A DNA stretch of 64,000 nt from Lophius americanus (lineage: Eukaryota > Chordata > Actinopteri > Lophiiformes > Lophiidae): contig JBBDHG010000160.1 in NCBI GenBank assembly GCA_037951165.1, positions 124,001-188,000 on the forward strand. Reading direction: 5' to 3'. The translations under genes and the position numbers were made by a program. The number at the start of each line of letters is the position of its first letter. Within the stretch, counting starts at the first letter, position 1. The notes below the pieces were generated by a model. That model made no database searches. It was given only the letters and a program-made list of their open reading frames with translations, and was not told where the DNA came from. Positions 45,201-53,905 of this stretch are shown in pieces.

Positions 45201-47668
45201 TCACTTGATTATTTCTCTAATAACACATGAACAAAAAAAGCTTTGAAGAGCATTATACAAGAACTGACAATTACTATTCTCTCTTTTCATTAAGTTGTAC
45301 CTACAATAATAAAAATAAAAAAAATCCCCTGTAGTTTATTCGTCTTTATAAAAATGCTGCAAACCGAACAAACATGCAAGTCGTATCTGAACATATGAGA
45401 CGTGAAGTTTTAGTTTGACTTATAAAAATGAATCTTATTATATCCCTTTTGTCACCTTCTCTTTTTCTACTGGTCTCAACTTTGTTTTACTTTGTTTAGG
45501 GACCAATATAATTCCATCTTATCTTGACATTTAAATGTGTTTTACAGCTCTTATGTGGACGGGGGCATTCAAAGTACGGTCTGAGGTGTAGAGGTGGTAG
45601 AATAACTTAATAAGCTCAGTGTGAATCCTCCACTCTACGGTTTATCGGTTACGTATAAAGACACATCCAACCAGATTCTCTACTAACAGGAAAAAAAAGA
45701 GAAAGATCAACCAGGGTTACATCGCTGTAATAAAATGGCTGAATTCTTGCTTAACTTGCCAAACTACCTTTTCATAACAATGATGATCTTGTCATGTGAT
45801 GTAGCCCCCTCGCCCCCCCCCCCTCTCGCTTCTATCTAATGCTAAATAACCATTGAATGCAGGCCGGGTGCCACTCTATTCAGCCCTGACATTCTGCAAA
45901 GATGGAATGGAGCCGTGATTCGAGACGGAGAGGAAGCGTCTTTGGAGTAAATCTGTGATGAAAATGCCTGTCAGCTTTGAGATTCTCCAAACGTCATACG
46001 TCCATAGATCGGTAAGACGTTGACAAGAAAGTGGAGGAATGATATCGGAGCGGTCTGTCGCTGCCTTCAGATACAGTTTTTGAACTCTCACATGGTGACG
46101 TTTGGTTCTCATACAACACATCAGGCACACACTATCAACCAGATGACATGCATGCAAGTAGAAGGAGGCAGAAATCTGCACTTGTTCTGGTGTCACTGCA
46201 ACTATATAAAGCAGAGAGGAGCAGAAAATGATATAAAACTATTTCTAATCTGGCCGACTGTGCTAAATCCGTAATCTTGTTGTCCCTCTCTACCCGAGAC
46301 AAAAACGACACTGGCTGCCATATAAAAGGGAAGTTAAATGATGTCATCGACAAGTTAATCCATTGTTAAAGAAAGCAGTGCTGGACACATATGTCAAACA
46401 TCTAAACAGTCGCAGACACTACTGCGTTACAATTTCTGGCTTTTCGCTTGCGGCACACATGCGCTTGCTATTCAAAATGACCTCCTGGGGCGGCGCTGTT
46501 TCATTGTCCTTTTGTTGAGCGTGAACCCAGGCAGCGTAGAGAAAGGTCTTCCTGGCGGCTCTGCTGTGCTCTTTGTACGTAACAGCAGGTTACGACTGAG
46601 GTTATAGGAGACAAAGGGGAAGTTGCTGCCACTGACGATACGTGAAAGGCCGCCACTGGAGTTTTCGCTCGGCTAATTGAGGTAAAAGTTAGCAGGATTA
46701 ACATTTAATAGTTTGTAAGATCTCTGGGAAAAACTTTTCCACAGACGTTGATAAACCGTTGTTTCTAATTGTTGGACTTGCCGATTCCAAGTCAGATAAT
46801 GAAGGAAGGCCACAACGTTGTGTGTATGTTTTAGGAATCTTAAAATTTAACACATTTAAGGGTTTATTAGGACAATAAGTTCATTTTCTTTAGAATAATT
46901 CAGATTTAGTGACAATGGCGTTGGTATAAAAGCACGAGCTCTCGGGGGGATTTCATTGAAAAGAATGTATTTGAATTTTTTTCAATTTAATTATGAAGTT
47001 TTAACACATCTCTCCTAGAATCTACTAGCCGATAAGGGCGATAAAGTCACTCTTAGTGGCACGAAAACTGCACCAGTTCAACAATATGGATGAACCAGAT
47101 TGACCCTGAACTCTGAGCAGATAAAATAAGATAACATTCCATAAATGTTATTGGATTTTGATGTTATCTTGATGTTATCTACCTTGTTTGATATCTACCA
47201 AAAAGCAAAGTTCTTTCAAAATATTACCGTTTTAAATAAACGTTATTTCTGATAAACCAAATTCTTCTCATTTCATTCAGATCCAGATTTACCCAGAACC
47301 TCCATTATGGAAAAAAGGTTTCTTCCTCATTGCTTTGTTATGTTGTTTGGACAAGATTTCTGTAACAGCCTCAAAACCAGCTCAGCCAGTTATGCTATAG
47401 ATGACTTTATAATCTTAGTTTCACAACCGGGATTCATATTGGGACTCAATTTAATATAAAAAGGGACTGTCAGTCCTTGGTAGCAACTGATAAAAGGCGG
47501 GGGAAGTCCCCTCACCTCTGCGATGCACACGGGGTCCTGCGGTCCGCACCGGATGAAGTAAAACTCCCCGAGCTTCCACACCTGGACGGGCCCTTCGGGC
47601 TGGGCTCTGCTGCTCACCGACTTGTAGAAGGCATAGCTGCCTCGCTGGCAGGAGGGAGCACCCAACCA
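19969..47668 (-). CDS. ARID5-subfamily AT-rich interaction domain protein (ARID5B-like; probable fish arid6), 5' end missing
   Basis: Eleven exons join in one frame of 2670 bp (889 aa plus TAG): 47516-47668, 44573-44680, 32303-32510, 29476-29706, 28305-28411, 26599-26746, 25839-25891, 24316-24413, 24027-24207, 23602-23781 and 19969-21171. All introns are GT-AG. Residues 1-230 match the ARID5B N-terminal BAH-like region. An AT-hook is at 242-250, the ARID domain at about 287-380, AT-hook-like motifs at 400-404, 407-411 and 441-448, and an Ala/Gln-rich helix at about 455-475. The tail is Pro/Ser-rich, with PLNLS (708-712), PADLS (780-784), a KRPR basic patch (742-745), and SUMO-type VKFE (801-804) and VKQE (842-845). 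Family members are nuclear DNA-binding transcriptional regulators. The tail differs from ARID5A and ARID5B as I know them, hence arid6 by elimination. The start exon was not found; the first residue seen is the Trp that follows the short first exon in ARID5B. Confidence 0.88.
21172..23601 (-). other. ARID gene intron J-K
   Basis: 2.4 kb, GT-AG. Low-complexity TG/AT-rich sequence with no coding exon or clear mobile element recognised. Confidence 0.8.
23602..23781 (-). CDS. ARID gene coding exon J: AT-hook and Ala/Gln-rich helix
   Basis: 60 codons, phase 0 at both ends. It encodes Val-Val-Lys-Arg followed by GRGRPPGTRNK, an AT-hook, then AKMLAQQQAKAKAMF and a Gln/Ser stretch that should form a helix. 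I do not remember this segment from ARID5A or ARID5B. The acceptor is 'ctcaacag' and the donor GTAAGA. Confidence 0.92.
24027..24207 (-). CDS. ARID gene coding exon I: end of ARID domain and two AT-hook-like motifs
   Basis: Completes the Arg codon, then LMLPYEEHLRAGG closes the ARID domain, followed by IRGRKPLPRGRKPGPKAKEK, which has two Arg-Gly-Arg-Lys-Pro cores of the AT-hook type. The donor is GTAAGA. The acceptor tract is GT-rich ('gtgtgtttgtgtgtgtctca'). Confidence 0.94.
24316..24413 (-). CDS. ARID gene coding exon H: ARID domain, DNA-contacting part
   Basis: 98 bp, phase 0 in and phase 2 out. It encodes VTLDRLWKVVYNELGG, then CPGSTSAATCTRRHYER (last codon split). The Gly-Ser-Thr-Ser-Ala-Ala-Thr-Cys-Thr-Arg-Arg-His-Tyr-Glu-Arg stretch is essentially that of ARID5A/ARID5B and forms the loop and helix that contact DNA. 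The intron to the next exon is only 108 bp. Confidence 0.96.
24880..25140 (+). repeat. 29-bp pyrimidine-rich minisatellite
   Basis: Tandem unit 'cttctctcgcccttcccaat' plus 'ctctctttg' with exact 29-bp spacing of the 'gcttctctcgc' phrase at 24910, 24939 and 24968, continuing to about 25050. Diverged units lie on both flanks (from about 24850, and 'ttctgtcgttcttcacaaac' units to 25137). It gives long stop-free frames on both strands that are not genes. Confidence 0.95.
25419..25467 (+). repeat. (GT)n microsatellite
   Basis: About 24 GT units in the ARID gene intron G-H; CA on the transcribed strand. Confidence 0.97.
25839..25891 (-). CDS. ARID gene coding exon G: ARID domain, middle
   Basis: A 53-bp micro-exon. 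With the split Ile codon it encodes IDLFLMYSVVKRLGGYKK, matching Ile-Asn-Leu-Trp-x-Met-Phe...Lys-Leu-Gly-Gly-Tyr of ARID5B. The acceptor is 'tgtccccag' and the donor GTGAGC. It is too short to be found by open-frame scanning; identified by splice phase and family match. Confidence 0.95.
25892..26598 (-). other. ARID gene intron F-G
   Basis: 707 bp, GT-AG, AT-rich, no further feature seen. Confidence 0.85.
26599..26746 (-). CDS. ARID gene coding exon F: ARID domain, helices 1-2
   Basis: 49 codons plus one base, 'ccctctcag' acceptor, GTGAGT donor. It encodes the start of the ARID fold: HPEEQLFLDQLFAYMDRQGL, then SIHKVPNLGFKK. The Phe-Leu-x-x-Leu-x-x-Tyr-Met and Pro-x-Leu-Gly-Phe-Lys positions are those conserved in the ARID5 group. 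Confidence 0.95.
26747..28304 (-). other. ARID gene intron E-F
   Basis: 1.6 kb, GT-AG. It contains a family A repeat (about 26935-27215); otherwise unique-looking AT-rich sequence. Confidence 0.8.
26935..27215 (+). repeat. Family A repeat, copy 3
   Basis: Family phrases in order: 'aatctggactaaatct', 'aaattggaccaac', 'gagaaattatggcc', 'caaaatcaagccagttctcc', 'gaaaatgatccatta' and 'catgacgattccctaa'. It lies in an intron of the ARID gene, inserted antisense to the gene. Confidence 0.72.
28305..28411 (-). CDS. ARID gene coding exon E: first AT-hook
   Basis: Starts in phase 1 and ends in phase 0. It encodes Ser-Leu-Arg followed by GRPRKRRGR, a good AT-hook and nuclear-localisation-like basic patch, then a Ser-rich linker ending Ile-Glu-Arg-Met-Lys. 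ARID5B has Lys-Gly-Arg-Pro-Arg-Lys-Lys-Lys at this place. The donor is GTCTGT, weaker than the others, so the exact 3' boundary is slightly less sure. The frame joins correctly to the next exon. Confidence 0.87.
28412..29475 (-). other. ARID gene intron D-E
   Basis: 1.06 kb, GT-AG. No repeat or exon recognised. There is a short C/G-rich stretch at about 29085-29105. Confidence 0.8.
29476..29706 (-). CDS. ARID gene coding exon D: end of BAH-like region
   Basis: Two bases, 76 codons, one base (phase 1 at both ends). It encodes VFSYPQYCRFRSLQRRIQDG, then Leu-Leu-Ala-Leu-Gly-Gly-Ile, LMYCRDTFNHPTL, matching ARID5B (Ser-Tyr-Pro-Gln-Tyr-Cys-Arg-Tyr-Arg-Ser and Tyr-Cys-Arg-Asp-Thr-Phe-Asp-His-Pro-Thr-Leu). 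The acceptor is unusual: its tract is only C and A (plus-strand G runs at 29717-29740 then TGTGTG), with almost no T. Confidence 0.92.
29707..32302 (-). other. ARID gene intron C-D
   Basis: 2.6 kb, GT-AG. It holds a TIR-bearing MITE-like element (30249-30763); the rest is AT-rich with no recognised exon. Confidence 0.8.
30249..30763. mobile_element. MITE-like non-autonomous DNA transposon
   Basis: Left end 'tacacggcaaaaaatgtc' and right end 'ggcagttttttgcagtgta' are imperfect inverted repeats (right end reversed: 'tacactgcaaaaaactgcc'). The interior is about 515 bp of AT-rich sequence full of 'tttcaagaa', 'attctt' and 'tgttttaagaa' phrases typical of a common fish MITE. No coding frame. Target-site duplication is unclear, consistent with an old insertion. 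Confidence 0.65.
32303..32510 (-). CDS. ARID gene coding exon C: BAH-like region, part 3
   Basis: 69 codons plus one base (phase 1 end), 'tgctcag' acceptor, GTAAGA donor. It opens with DEVLAVSRKMVVRVEDLVRW, matching the ARID5B segment Asp-Glu-Val-Ile-Ala-Val-Ser-Glu-Lys-Val...Glu-Asp-Leu-Val-Lys-Trp. The rest is a polar, less conserved linker. It is followed upstream by the largest intron, 12.1 kb. Confidence 0.93.
34280..34885 (+). mobile_element. 3' tail of a non-LTR retrotransposon (LINE), decayed
   Basis: Ends with 'attgtgcaatgacaataaag', a tail typical of a common fish LINE group, with a duplicated 'gtgcaatgacaat' just before it. Upstream is a decayed C-terminal coding region with many stops. 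Broken and not functional. Family not certain. Confidence 0.5.
36241..36286 (+). repeat. AT-rich microsatellite
   Basis: Imperfect (AT)n tract. Confidence 0.9.
39231..39263 (+). repeat. (CA)n microsatellite
   Basis: About 16 AC units. Confidence 0.96.
40380..40670. promoter_or_regulatory. Candidate intronic regulatory element
   Basis: A compact, complex segment unlike the flanking low-complexity DNA. It has 'gagctcattaacaatgcaaa' (a SOX-like site overlapping an octamer-like site), 'attcaaattgtttaaacc', 'tcttaataaaa' and 'cctattaaagcgatgaca'. Motif density is compatible with a developmental enhancer, but conservation cannot be tested here. Confidence 0.3.
41150..41440 (+). repeat. Interspersed repeat, family B, copy 2
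   Basis: Carries 'gacaatgacatcattttgac', 'ccttgaaggccaca' and 'gattcttgg', matching the stretch near 16437-16500. The left part ('cagagggagtcggtcctcta', 'agctagccactgttagcaat') is a common fish repeat phrase. Confidence 0.6.
41640..41820 (+). mobile_element. LINE 3' tail fragment
   Basis: Ends 'gtaccaagatagaattgtga' then 'ttttctgattctgat', the form of a fish LINE 3' terminus with a short terminal repeat. Small and decayed. Confidence 0.4.
44573..44680 (-). CDS. ARID gene coding exon B: BAH-like region, part 2
   Basis: 36 codons, phase 0 at both ends. It encodes VTLLWEDQTRHHLLASTRLY followed by FLPEDTPKGR and ends His-Gly-Glu. ARID5B has the near-identical Leu-Leu-Trp-Glu-Glu-Arg-Thr, Leu-Tyr-Phe-Leu-Pro-Glu-Asp-Thr-Pro and ends at the same His-Gly-Glu. 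This is the best conserved piece of the N-terminal region. Confidence 0.94.
44681..47515 (-). other. ARID gene intron A-B
   Basis: 2.8 kb, GT-AG. AT-rich, with a C run near 45811. No exon or clear element recognised. The region near 46765 shares a short phrase with 51170 ('ttggact-gccgattccaa'), probably a decayed repeat. Confidence 0.75.
47516..47668 (-). CDS. ARID gene coding exon A: BAH-like region, part 1
   Basis: 51 codons, phase 0 at both ends, with 'tttcag' acceptor and GTGAGG donor. It encodes Trp-Leu-Gly-Ala-Pro, then YAFYKSV, WKLGEFYFIRC, GPQDPVCIAE. ARID5B has the same order (Trp-Val-Gly-Ser-Pro, Phe-Tyr-Lys-Ala, Leu-Gly-Asp-Phe-Phe-Phe-Val-Arg-Cys, Asp-Pro-Ile-Cys-Ile-Ala-Glu), with the intron after the same Glu. 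In ARID5B a tiny first exon with the Met precedes this Trp. Confidence 0.92.
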
Positions 47669-48712
47669 CTGAAAGAGAAGAGAACACAGGAAAACTGATG
47701 AGGAAGGGTTAAAGACACATTTCACCGCTGGAAGTATGATAAGGGCACAAAGATGGGAGATGTTTTATAAATACGGTGCTGCACGTCTGCAGAAAAATAA
47801 AGGAATGTTGTGTATCCCTTGTGCTGAGAATATGAAAGGGCTGCAAAAAAAAAAACTGAATGTGTTTTGTTGCAGAAATGAAGCTAATGTATGCAGAAAA
47901 AGGCGTCTGAAAATATTTGAGCTGAGAAACTGGCGGCGTAGCGACAGAATCCCCGCTAATATTTGATCATCGCCAGCGTTGCCACACGGCAGACATCGAT
48001 GTGTCCTACCACAGAATCCCTGTAGAATAGCAAGTACTTTGGGGTAATTCTATTACTTTTGATGCAGTAAGAACATTATTTGCATGATATTACAGTAATT
48101 TAATGATGTTCTAGCCTTTTTTTTTTTAAAAACAGGCGAGGAGAGAAATATTGGTATTTCATCAATGGGCACCGTTCACCTGTCCAGGATCTCTGGATGT
48201 TTCAACGTGTTAAAACTAAAAGGCATTTTTAGGACGCCGTTTAAGATCAATAGAGATTCAAATTTAAGACCAATTTCATGTCCATAAAGGCAAGAAAGTA
48301 TGACTGATGTGAAGGGATGTTGGACCGCCAGTCTATTCAAAGAACCGTGTGTGTGCACAATAGTGTGCAAATAAAGAAACTCGATGTGAAGCAAGGCTTG
48401 AAGAATTTCAAATATGCACGGTTTAAGTAGCGTCAAATAAAAGATCAAATATTATGCATCCTTATTTTAGACTTTTTACGGCTTACGACCCCGCAGATTC
48501 CCATCCCGTGCGACCTCCAAACACGACCTTTAGTTCTGGAGATGTTCGGATCCAGTCATCACATCACACTCAGATCCTTATTCTTGACTATTATTCCTGC
48601 TTTCTAAACATCATCTTCAGGAAAGAAATGCTCACTTTCTGTCAAAAATAAATACCATCTTCTGACAGGTACCGTTATAAAAACCTAATAAATGTTACTC
48701 TGTCTTCAACTG

Positions 48713-48755
48713 TGAGTTATAAGGTTATGGCTGACTGATGTATATTGATTATTGT
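48713..48755 (+). mobile_element. Tc1-like transposon 3' terminal fragment
   Basis: 'ttataaggttatggctgact' then 'gatgtata' resembles the 3' terminal repeat of the fish Tc1-like family also seen at 18.6 kb and 52.9 kb. Confidence 0.4.
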
Positions 48756-49379
48756 TCCAGATTATGATCTGGATTAATAGTGGAAAGTGGTGGAAGACCA
48801 TCAGTGACCCATGCCTCTGTATTTTTATTTTTATAGTTTAATTTCCAATTTTTTTTTGTAATATTGGTAAAATGTGTTTTCAACCCAATCCTTTAAACAA
48901 TTTTTTCAAAAATCTACATCTGAGATTTACCAAATGTGATTTTATTATAATTCATTGAATATTATTATAAAATGGCCCAAAAAAATATATTTGTTACAAT
49001 TATTACATTTTAAGGTATTTAATCATTTCATTATATATTTCATATATTAATACATTACAATTATTTAAGAAAACTATTTCATATTCCTAACTAATTAATT
49101 ACAATTGATCAACTTTTAATACATCTTTTTAATAAATTACTGAAATTTATTGTTTTTCAAATGTATTGTCTTAAATCATTTTTCATGTAATAGTTTTTAA
49201 TTTACTTTCCTGATTTTTATGTCACCTTTTATTGGTTTATTGTATAAGTTTTATAGTGGTCTCCTTCATTGTCTGTTGTTTTTATCCTACTTTCTCCTAC
49301 TCGAGCACTTTTAGCGACATGTTTCTGTGAAAATTGCTTTTATTAACGTTTAGTTGAATTTATGATAGATCATAAACCG

Positions 49380-50160
49380 TGCCGGCCGCTACTCACTTTA
49401 TTTATTTTATAGCCCTTGCAACTTTTGGAGCCACAGACGAAAAAGCAGGATTAAACCGCTGGGATTGAAGGTAAAAAAAAAAAATACTGCAGCTGAACCT
49501 GACAGGAATCTCAATTGAACAGGTATCCTTTCACGTAGTGCAGATTTGGCCCTGTTGGTGGCGATAAATTAGGAATCAAAGCGACTTGGTAATCAATTAA
49601 CGTTGTAGAACGTTGAATCATCATATTATCATGACAAACAGGCGGTAATATTCATTACAAATCACACGTTTGCATTTAGGCCCTACAGTTTGACATTTCC
49701 GTTCGCTGAAAAGGGAAAATATCTCGGGAGGCAAAACTATGAGATTAAAATTGAAATGGTTTCTGTGTCTTCCATTCATTTGCAAAGGTGTGGTTCATGC
49801 CATAAATTGAGTAGAATCCACCTCTGGCATCGGCACTGCTGACAATCAAGTTGCACCATCTTGCATTTTTTAAATGTATAAGCTGCACCCAGAGCAGGAT
49901 ATTGTAATATATTAAACAACTAGGCAGAGTTAATGTTAAAAATTAACTCCTCCTCAGACTGTTTAGCGTGGCAGAAGCACGCATATCTCCAGCTCCTGAT
50001 ATGGATTGAAATATGTCCACATATCAGCATTTTCCTCCATATAGCGACGCCTGCTCTTACAAAATGTCTCCCGGTGTTACAATAATCAGAAAAAATGTCA
50101 CGAAGCCTGAAAACTAAGACGTGCTCGAACCTGCAGGATCTGAATAATCTGCACGTGTCA
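49380..50160. promoter_or_regulatory. Candidate non-coding regulatory segment
   Basis: Complex sequence between low-complexity AT-rich blocks, containing 'gggattgaag', 'gctgacaatcaagttgcacc', 'ttaatgttaaaaattaact' and 'ctgatatggattgaaatatg', with homeodomain- and bicoid-type cores (TAAT, GGATTA/GGATTG). No coding or repeat explanation was found. Confidence 0.25.
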
Positions 50161-50984
50161 AAGCTCTTTTCAAGGGAAACTCTGGCTTCCTCTTAGTTGT
50201 TACACTTCCTGATCAACCGACTATAAAACACCAAAAGAGCTTTTTTTTTAATGAACAAACATCAATAGTTGGAAGGTACTTTCTTGGTGATAATTCTGTT
50301 TCATTTTTACTTTTCACAGCCGTTAATCATTCAATATCTCTATTTATTATACCATCAAAGTAATCTTTGTTTTCATTATACCAGGTACAATGAAATTTTG
50401 GTTTAGCTTCTCTCGTTAAAAGGAGAGATAACACGAGAAAGCCGTTCGAAGGCCTTATTAAAAATCATTATCAGCAGCGGTCGCAGCAGCTACGTATAAA
50501 ACATTTAAATAAGTGGCTTTGGCGGATGTGTTGTGCAACTTCATGAGGATAAAAGAAGGCAAAATAGATGCAATGAAGAAAAAATAAAAGCAATGTTAAA
50601 TATACATATTTACAGTATATATCTATATGTGTATATTAAATATTATTATTATTATTATGCTATGATATCGAATCTGTAAGGATTCTTTTCACAGGCTGGC
50701 GTTTGATAAGAATGTGGAGTGATTATGCATATCTGCACTCTGACTGCTGGGTTACTTCAACATTTGAGCAAAGGTCAGGTGATTAAATTGTTTGAGGATG
50801 ATGAGGAATGTGCTGTGTATGTCTAAAAAAAATAAATGAAATAAAAAAAAGTCACGTGACCTTCATTTGAGGTCCGTATCTCATCACTGGAGACCTCATT
50901 TCATGTCGGGATAATCTTAATTTGATGACTCATCATTGTTCGACTTTGCTCTCACACTAACTGCAAATATTTATCAACCATAAC

Positions 50985-51075
50985 ATTAAGAACGCTGACA
51001 GTGGGTGGGATGTATCGACCATTGTGTGCCGAGCTTCTTGTGTTGCAAGAGGAAAAAACGGACAAGCTTAATGTT
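50985..51075 (+). mobile_element. Tc1-like transposon 5' fragment
   Basis: 'accataacattaagaacgct' then 'gacagtgggtgggatgtat' and a diverged 'gttgcaagaggaaaaaacgg' follow the 5' layout of the fish Tc1-like family. The matching 3' end may be the one at 52850-52900. Confidence 0.5.
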
Positions 51076-51639
51076 GCTTTAACACCAACATTACATACAT
51101 TTTTCTAGCTGCGTGATTACTACAGGTTCACCGGTCACAATGTTCTTTTCCATTTGATTTCTTACTGTTGGACTGGCCGATTCCAATTTTTTTCCTCTAA
51201 AGCTTCAAAACAGTAGTGAGCAGTGTATTTTAAGTGCTCTTATTTTGAAGGATTACAGTGGAAGTAAGGCTGATCGGCGGCATCGTGTGTGTATGTGTTC
51301 TGACCCGTTTAAATGAATGTACCCCCCGTCCTCCCCGCCGTGTTTTTCTTTGACCAATTGCGTTACATTTTGGAGTGAAAATAGACTTGGTAACCCCTCG
51401 TTCATTGTATGTTATGTTGGCCTTGTTCAGGGACTTCGGAGCCCGTGGGTGGCTCAGTGCTGTCGCTAGCAAGGTTAGCTTCTTGAAACCTGTTCATCAG
51501 GGTGATTCATTTTGCGGTGTCTGATTGAGTTTGTTATGCCGAACGTTTTTCGGGGTTGTAGTGATAGTGAGCTTAGTGTTGTCTGGTTTGCTCGCGAGAT
51601 GTTTGGAGGGGGTTTTATTCCCCCCCTGACACTTAGTGT

Positions 51640-51780
51640 AAATGTAATGGAGGCATAATGAGGGGTCTGCTGTGTTCTGGTGCTGGCACAATATCAGAGG
51701 TAGTAACAGAGGCGAATGGTGCATAAACATAAACTTGAGGTGGAAAGGCAGGAGGAGGGACTTCATAATAAACACTAAGC
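51640..51780 (+). repeat. Interspersed repeat, family C, copy 2
   Basis: 'gaggtagtaacagaggcgaa' and 'gaggtggaaaggcaggagg' match 'gaggtagtaacagagacgaa' and 'gagatggaaagacaggatgg' near 57815-57880. Confidence 0.6.
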
Positions 51781-51979
51781 AGAAATTATTCATATTTCAG
51801 TTGTGGTTTATAACAGATGGAGATAGTGGGGAAAAAAAAGGTTTTGGCGAGTAACGAGTTTTGAATATAGTGGCGGGAAAATTTTCTAGAACTTCAGGTA
51901 AGGTTGGACGTTCCTGGTCTGCATAGGTTTGGACCAACCAAAGTTGGTCTGACAATCTTTATCCTTTATGGCAGCAAAA

Positions 51980-52830
51980 ATAATGATCAACTTTATTTCT
52001 ACAGCAATCCCCAAAGCAAAGTTAAAAAGTACTTCAAAAGGTCAAAACAATGTATTAAAGAATTTGGACAGCGATGTTAAAACAATGCAAATATTAAGTT
52101 AAAATCTAGAAATCGAAAGACAACTAAAAAATTTTAAATATATATATAAATGAATAAATACAATGTAGTAAGTAAATGGTTGTTTTATAAACATCTTTGG
52201 AGTGGTTTAAAAGAAGCCCCTGATTCTCTCTCAGATCCCAATGCAGTGAGTTCCAGAGCTGGGGGGGGGGGGGGGGCTTGACGGCAAGGGATCGGTCTCC
52301 TTTAGTCTTGAATCAAGACTCAGGAACATCAAACAGAACTCTGAGGAGCCTGAGGTTCTGAGGCTGCGCTCCGACTCATAGTGAAGCAGTTTTTTCTGCA
52401 GTATAACTGGAGGCCGAACCATGAAGTGCTTTAAAAGTGATCGGTAAAATCAATTCTGACAGTGACTGGTAACCAGTGAAGAGAGTTCAGACCTGGGCTG
52501 ACGGGATCCCGTCTTTTAGAGTTGGTTAAAAGGCAAGCAGCGGTGTTCTGAGTCACCCGGAGGCGTGCGATCGCTTTTTGGCTCCAAACCAGAATACAAA
52601 GAATTGAAATAGCACAACTGTGATGTTATAACAGCATGGATGACCACCTCTAGATCACGCTGAGAGAGGAAAGATCGGATCATTTGAGATACTTCTCAGC
52701 TGATAAAAACATGACTGTGCAATTTTGTTACTGGGTTTTGCAAATGTAAGGTCACTGTCAAATGCCACCACCAGGTTTCTGGCTTTGGTTTTGATGTCTG
52801 AAGACAGGGTTAGAAAGGTCTGGGACATAA
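51980..52830 (-). mobile_element. L2/Jockey-type LINE, 3' part, decayed
   Basis: Read on the minus strand, this gives pieces of the C-terminal end of a non-LTR reverse transcriptase ORF: ITFKALHGS, LKTKGDRSLAV and WNSLHWDLRES, in different frames and with stops between. A 3' tail ('aactttatttctacagcaat' on the plus strand) closes it near 51990. There are several frameshifts and a G run at 52261-52277, so the copy is dead. It sits between two Tc1-like ends, suggesting a nested insertion. Confidence 0.7.
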
Positions 52831-52849
52831 ACATACGATGAATGGGACA

Positions 52850-52905
52850 TAAACAAAATTAGGCAAGTGGTTTTAATGTTATGGCTAATCGGTGTATACG
52901 AGAAT
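52850..52905 (+). mobile_element. Tc1-like transposon 3' terminal repeat
   Basis: 'ggttttaatgttatggctaa' then 'tcggtgtata' is the 3' terminal repeat of the common fish Tc1-like family. Confidence 0.6.
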
Positions 52906-53514
52906 CTCGACCACCAACAAAAGGCGCCATGTCTCCACTGATTGTTTTTCTTCTGGTACTACCTAACATTCATTCAAAGTGAATACAGACTTTGCCTTTG
53001 AATGACACTTATGGAAGTTACAGTAATGTTCTGAATCTCTTAAAAAACACAATATAAATGTTATATTAATATGACATGAAGTTGGCCAATTGAAATGCCT
53101 TTCAACAGTGAACTTTTTACTTTCATATTTTGATTACATGCAAGAGCCTTTTTTTCGCTTTTACATTTGCATCCTCCGTTTCATTATCTATCTACCATCT
53201 TTTAATGGTTGGCCTCAGACAACAGGGCGATACCTCGCTCTGTCAGTTTACCTTGTATAAATACAGGCTTTAATAATCACTGCATGCTGGCAGCAGCCGC
53301 TTCGACGCGAGCACTGCCAAGTAAAAGCTGTAAAAACCGTGACTTATTTTTGAACAGCTAGAGCGACTGTTGGATATTGAGCAAATATCTTTAATAATTA
53401 CCAATTGTTTACCGGTCCTCCAATTAAATGAGAAGTAATTACGAAAAAACAGTATTTTTTGCAACAAAAATGGAAAAAAAAAGGAAAACGAAAAGAGAAA
53501 TAAGCCAAGTAATA

Positions 53515-53905
53515 GAAAAAAATGCGATATTTACAAAATACTTCCTCTCGAGTCGATTCATACCCACTAAATTTGGACCAAATCGGAACAATGGTGAGTA
53601 AAATAAGAACTATTAGAGTAAATCATGATGAATATATAATACATCTCCTTGAGTCGATTTATTTCCCCCCAATTTTGGACTAAATCTGACCATGGGTTGA
53701 GGAAATTATGGTTTGACTATTTTGGAGAAAATGCTCTCCCTACGGTCAGAAATACAGAACCAAACTTTCCCAAAATGACTCCAGTTCTGTCTTGAACTAA
53801 GGTCTGTGTGTGGATTAAATTTCAAAATGATCCATGAAAAAGTTTTTGCGTTATAAAAGGATGTGCGCCGACTTTTCGGAGATATTGTGATGTCGCCTAT
53901 CAAAA
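53515..53905 (+). repeat. Family A repeat, copy 4
   Basis: The longest copy. It has two successive 'gagtcgatt' plus 'tttggac-aaatc' modules (about 53550 and 53655), then 'gaggaaattatgg', 'aaaatgactccagttctg', 'aactaaggtctg', 'caaaatgatccatga' and 'gtttttgcgttat'. Confidence 0.75.
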
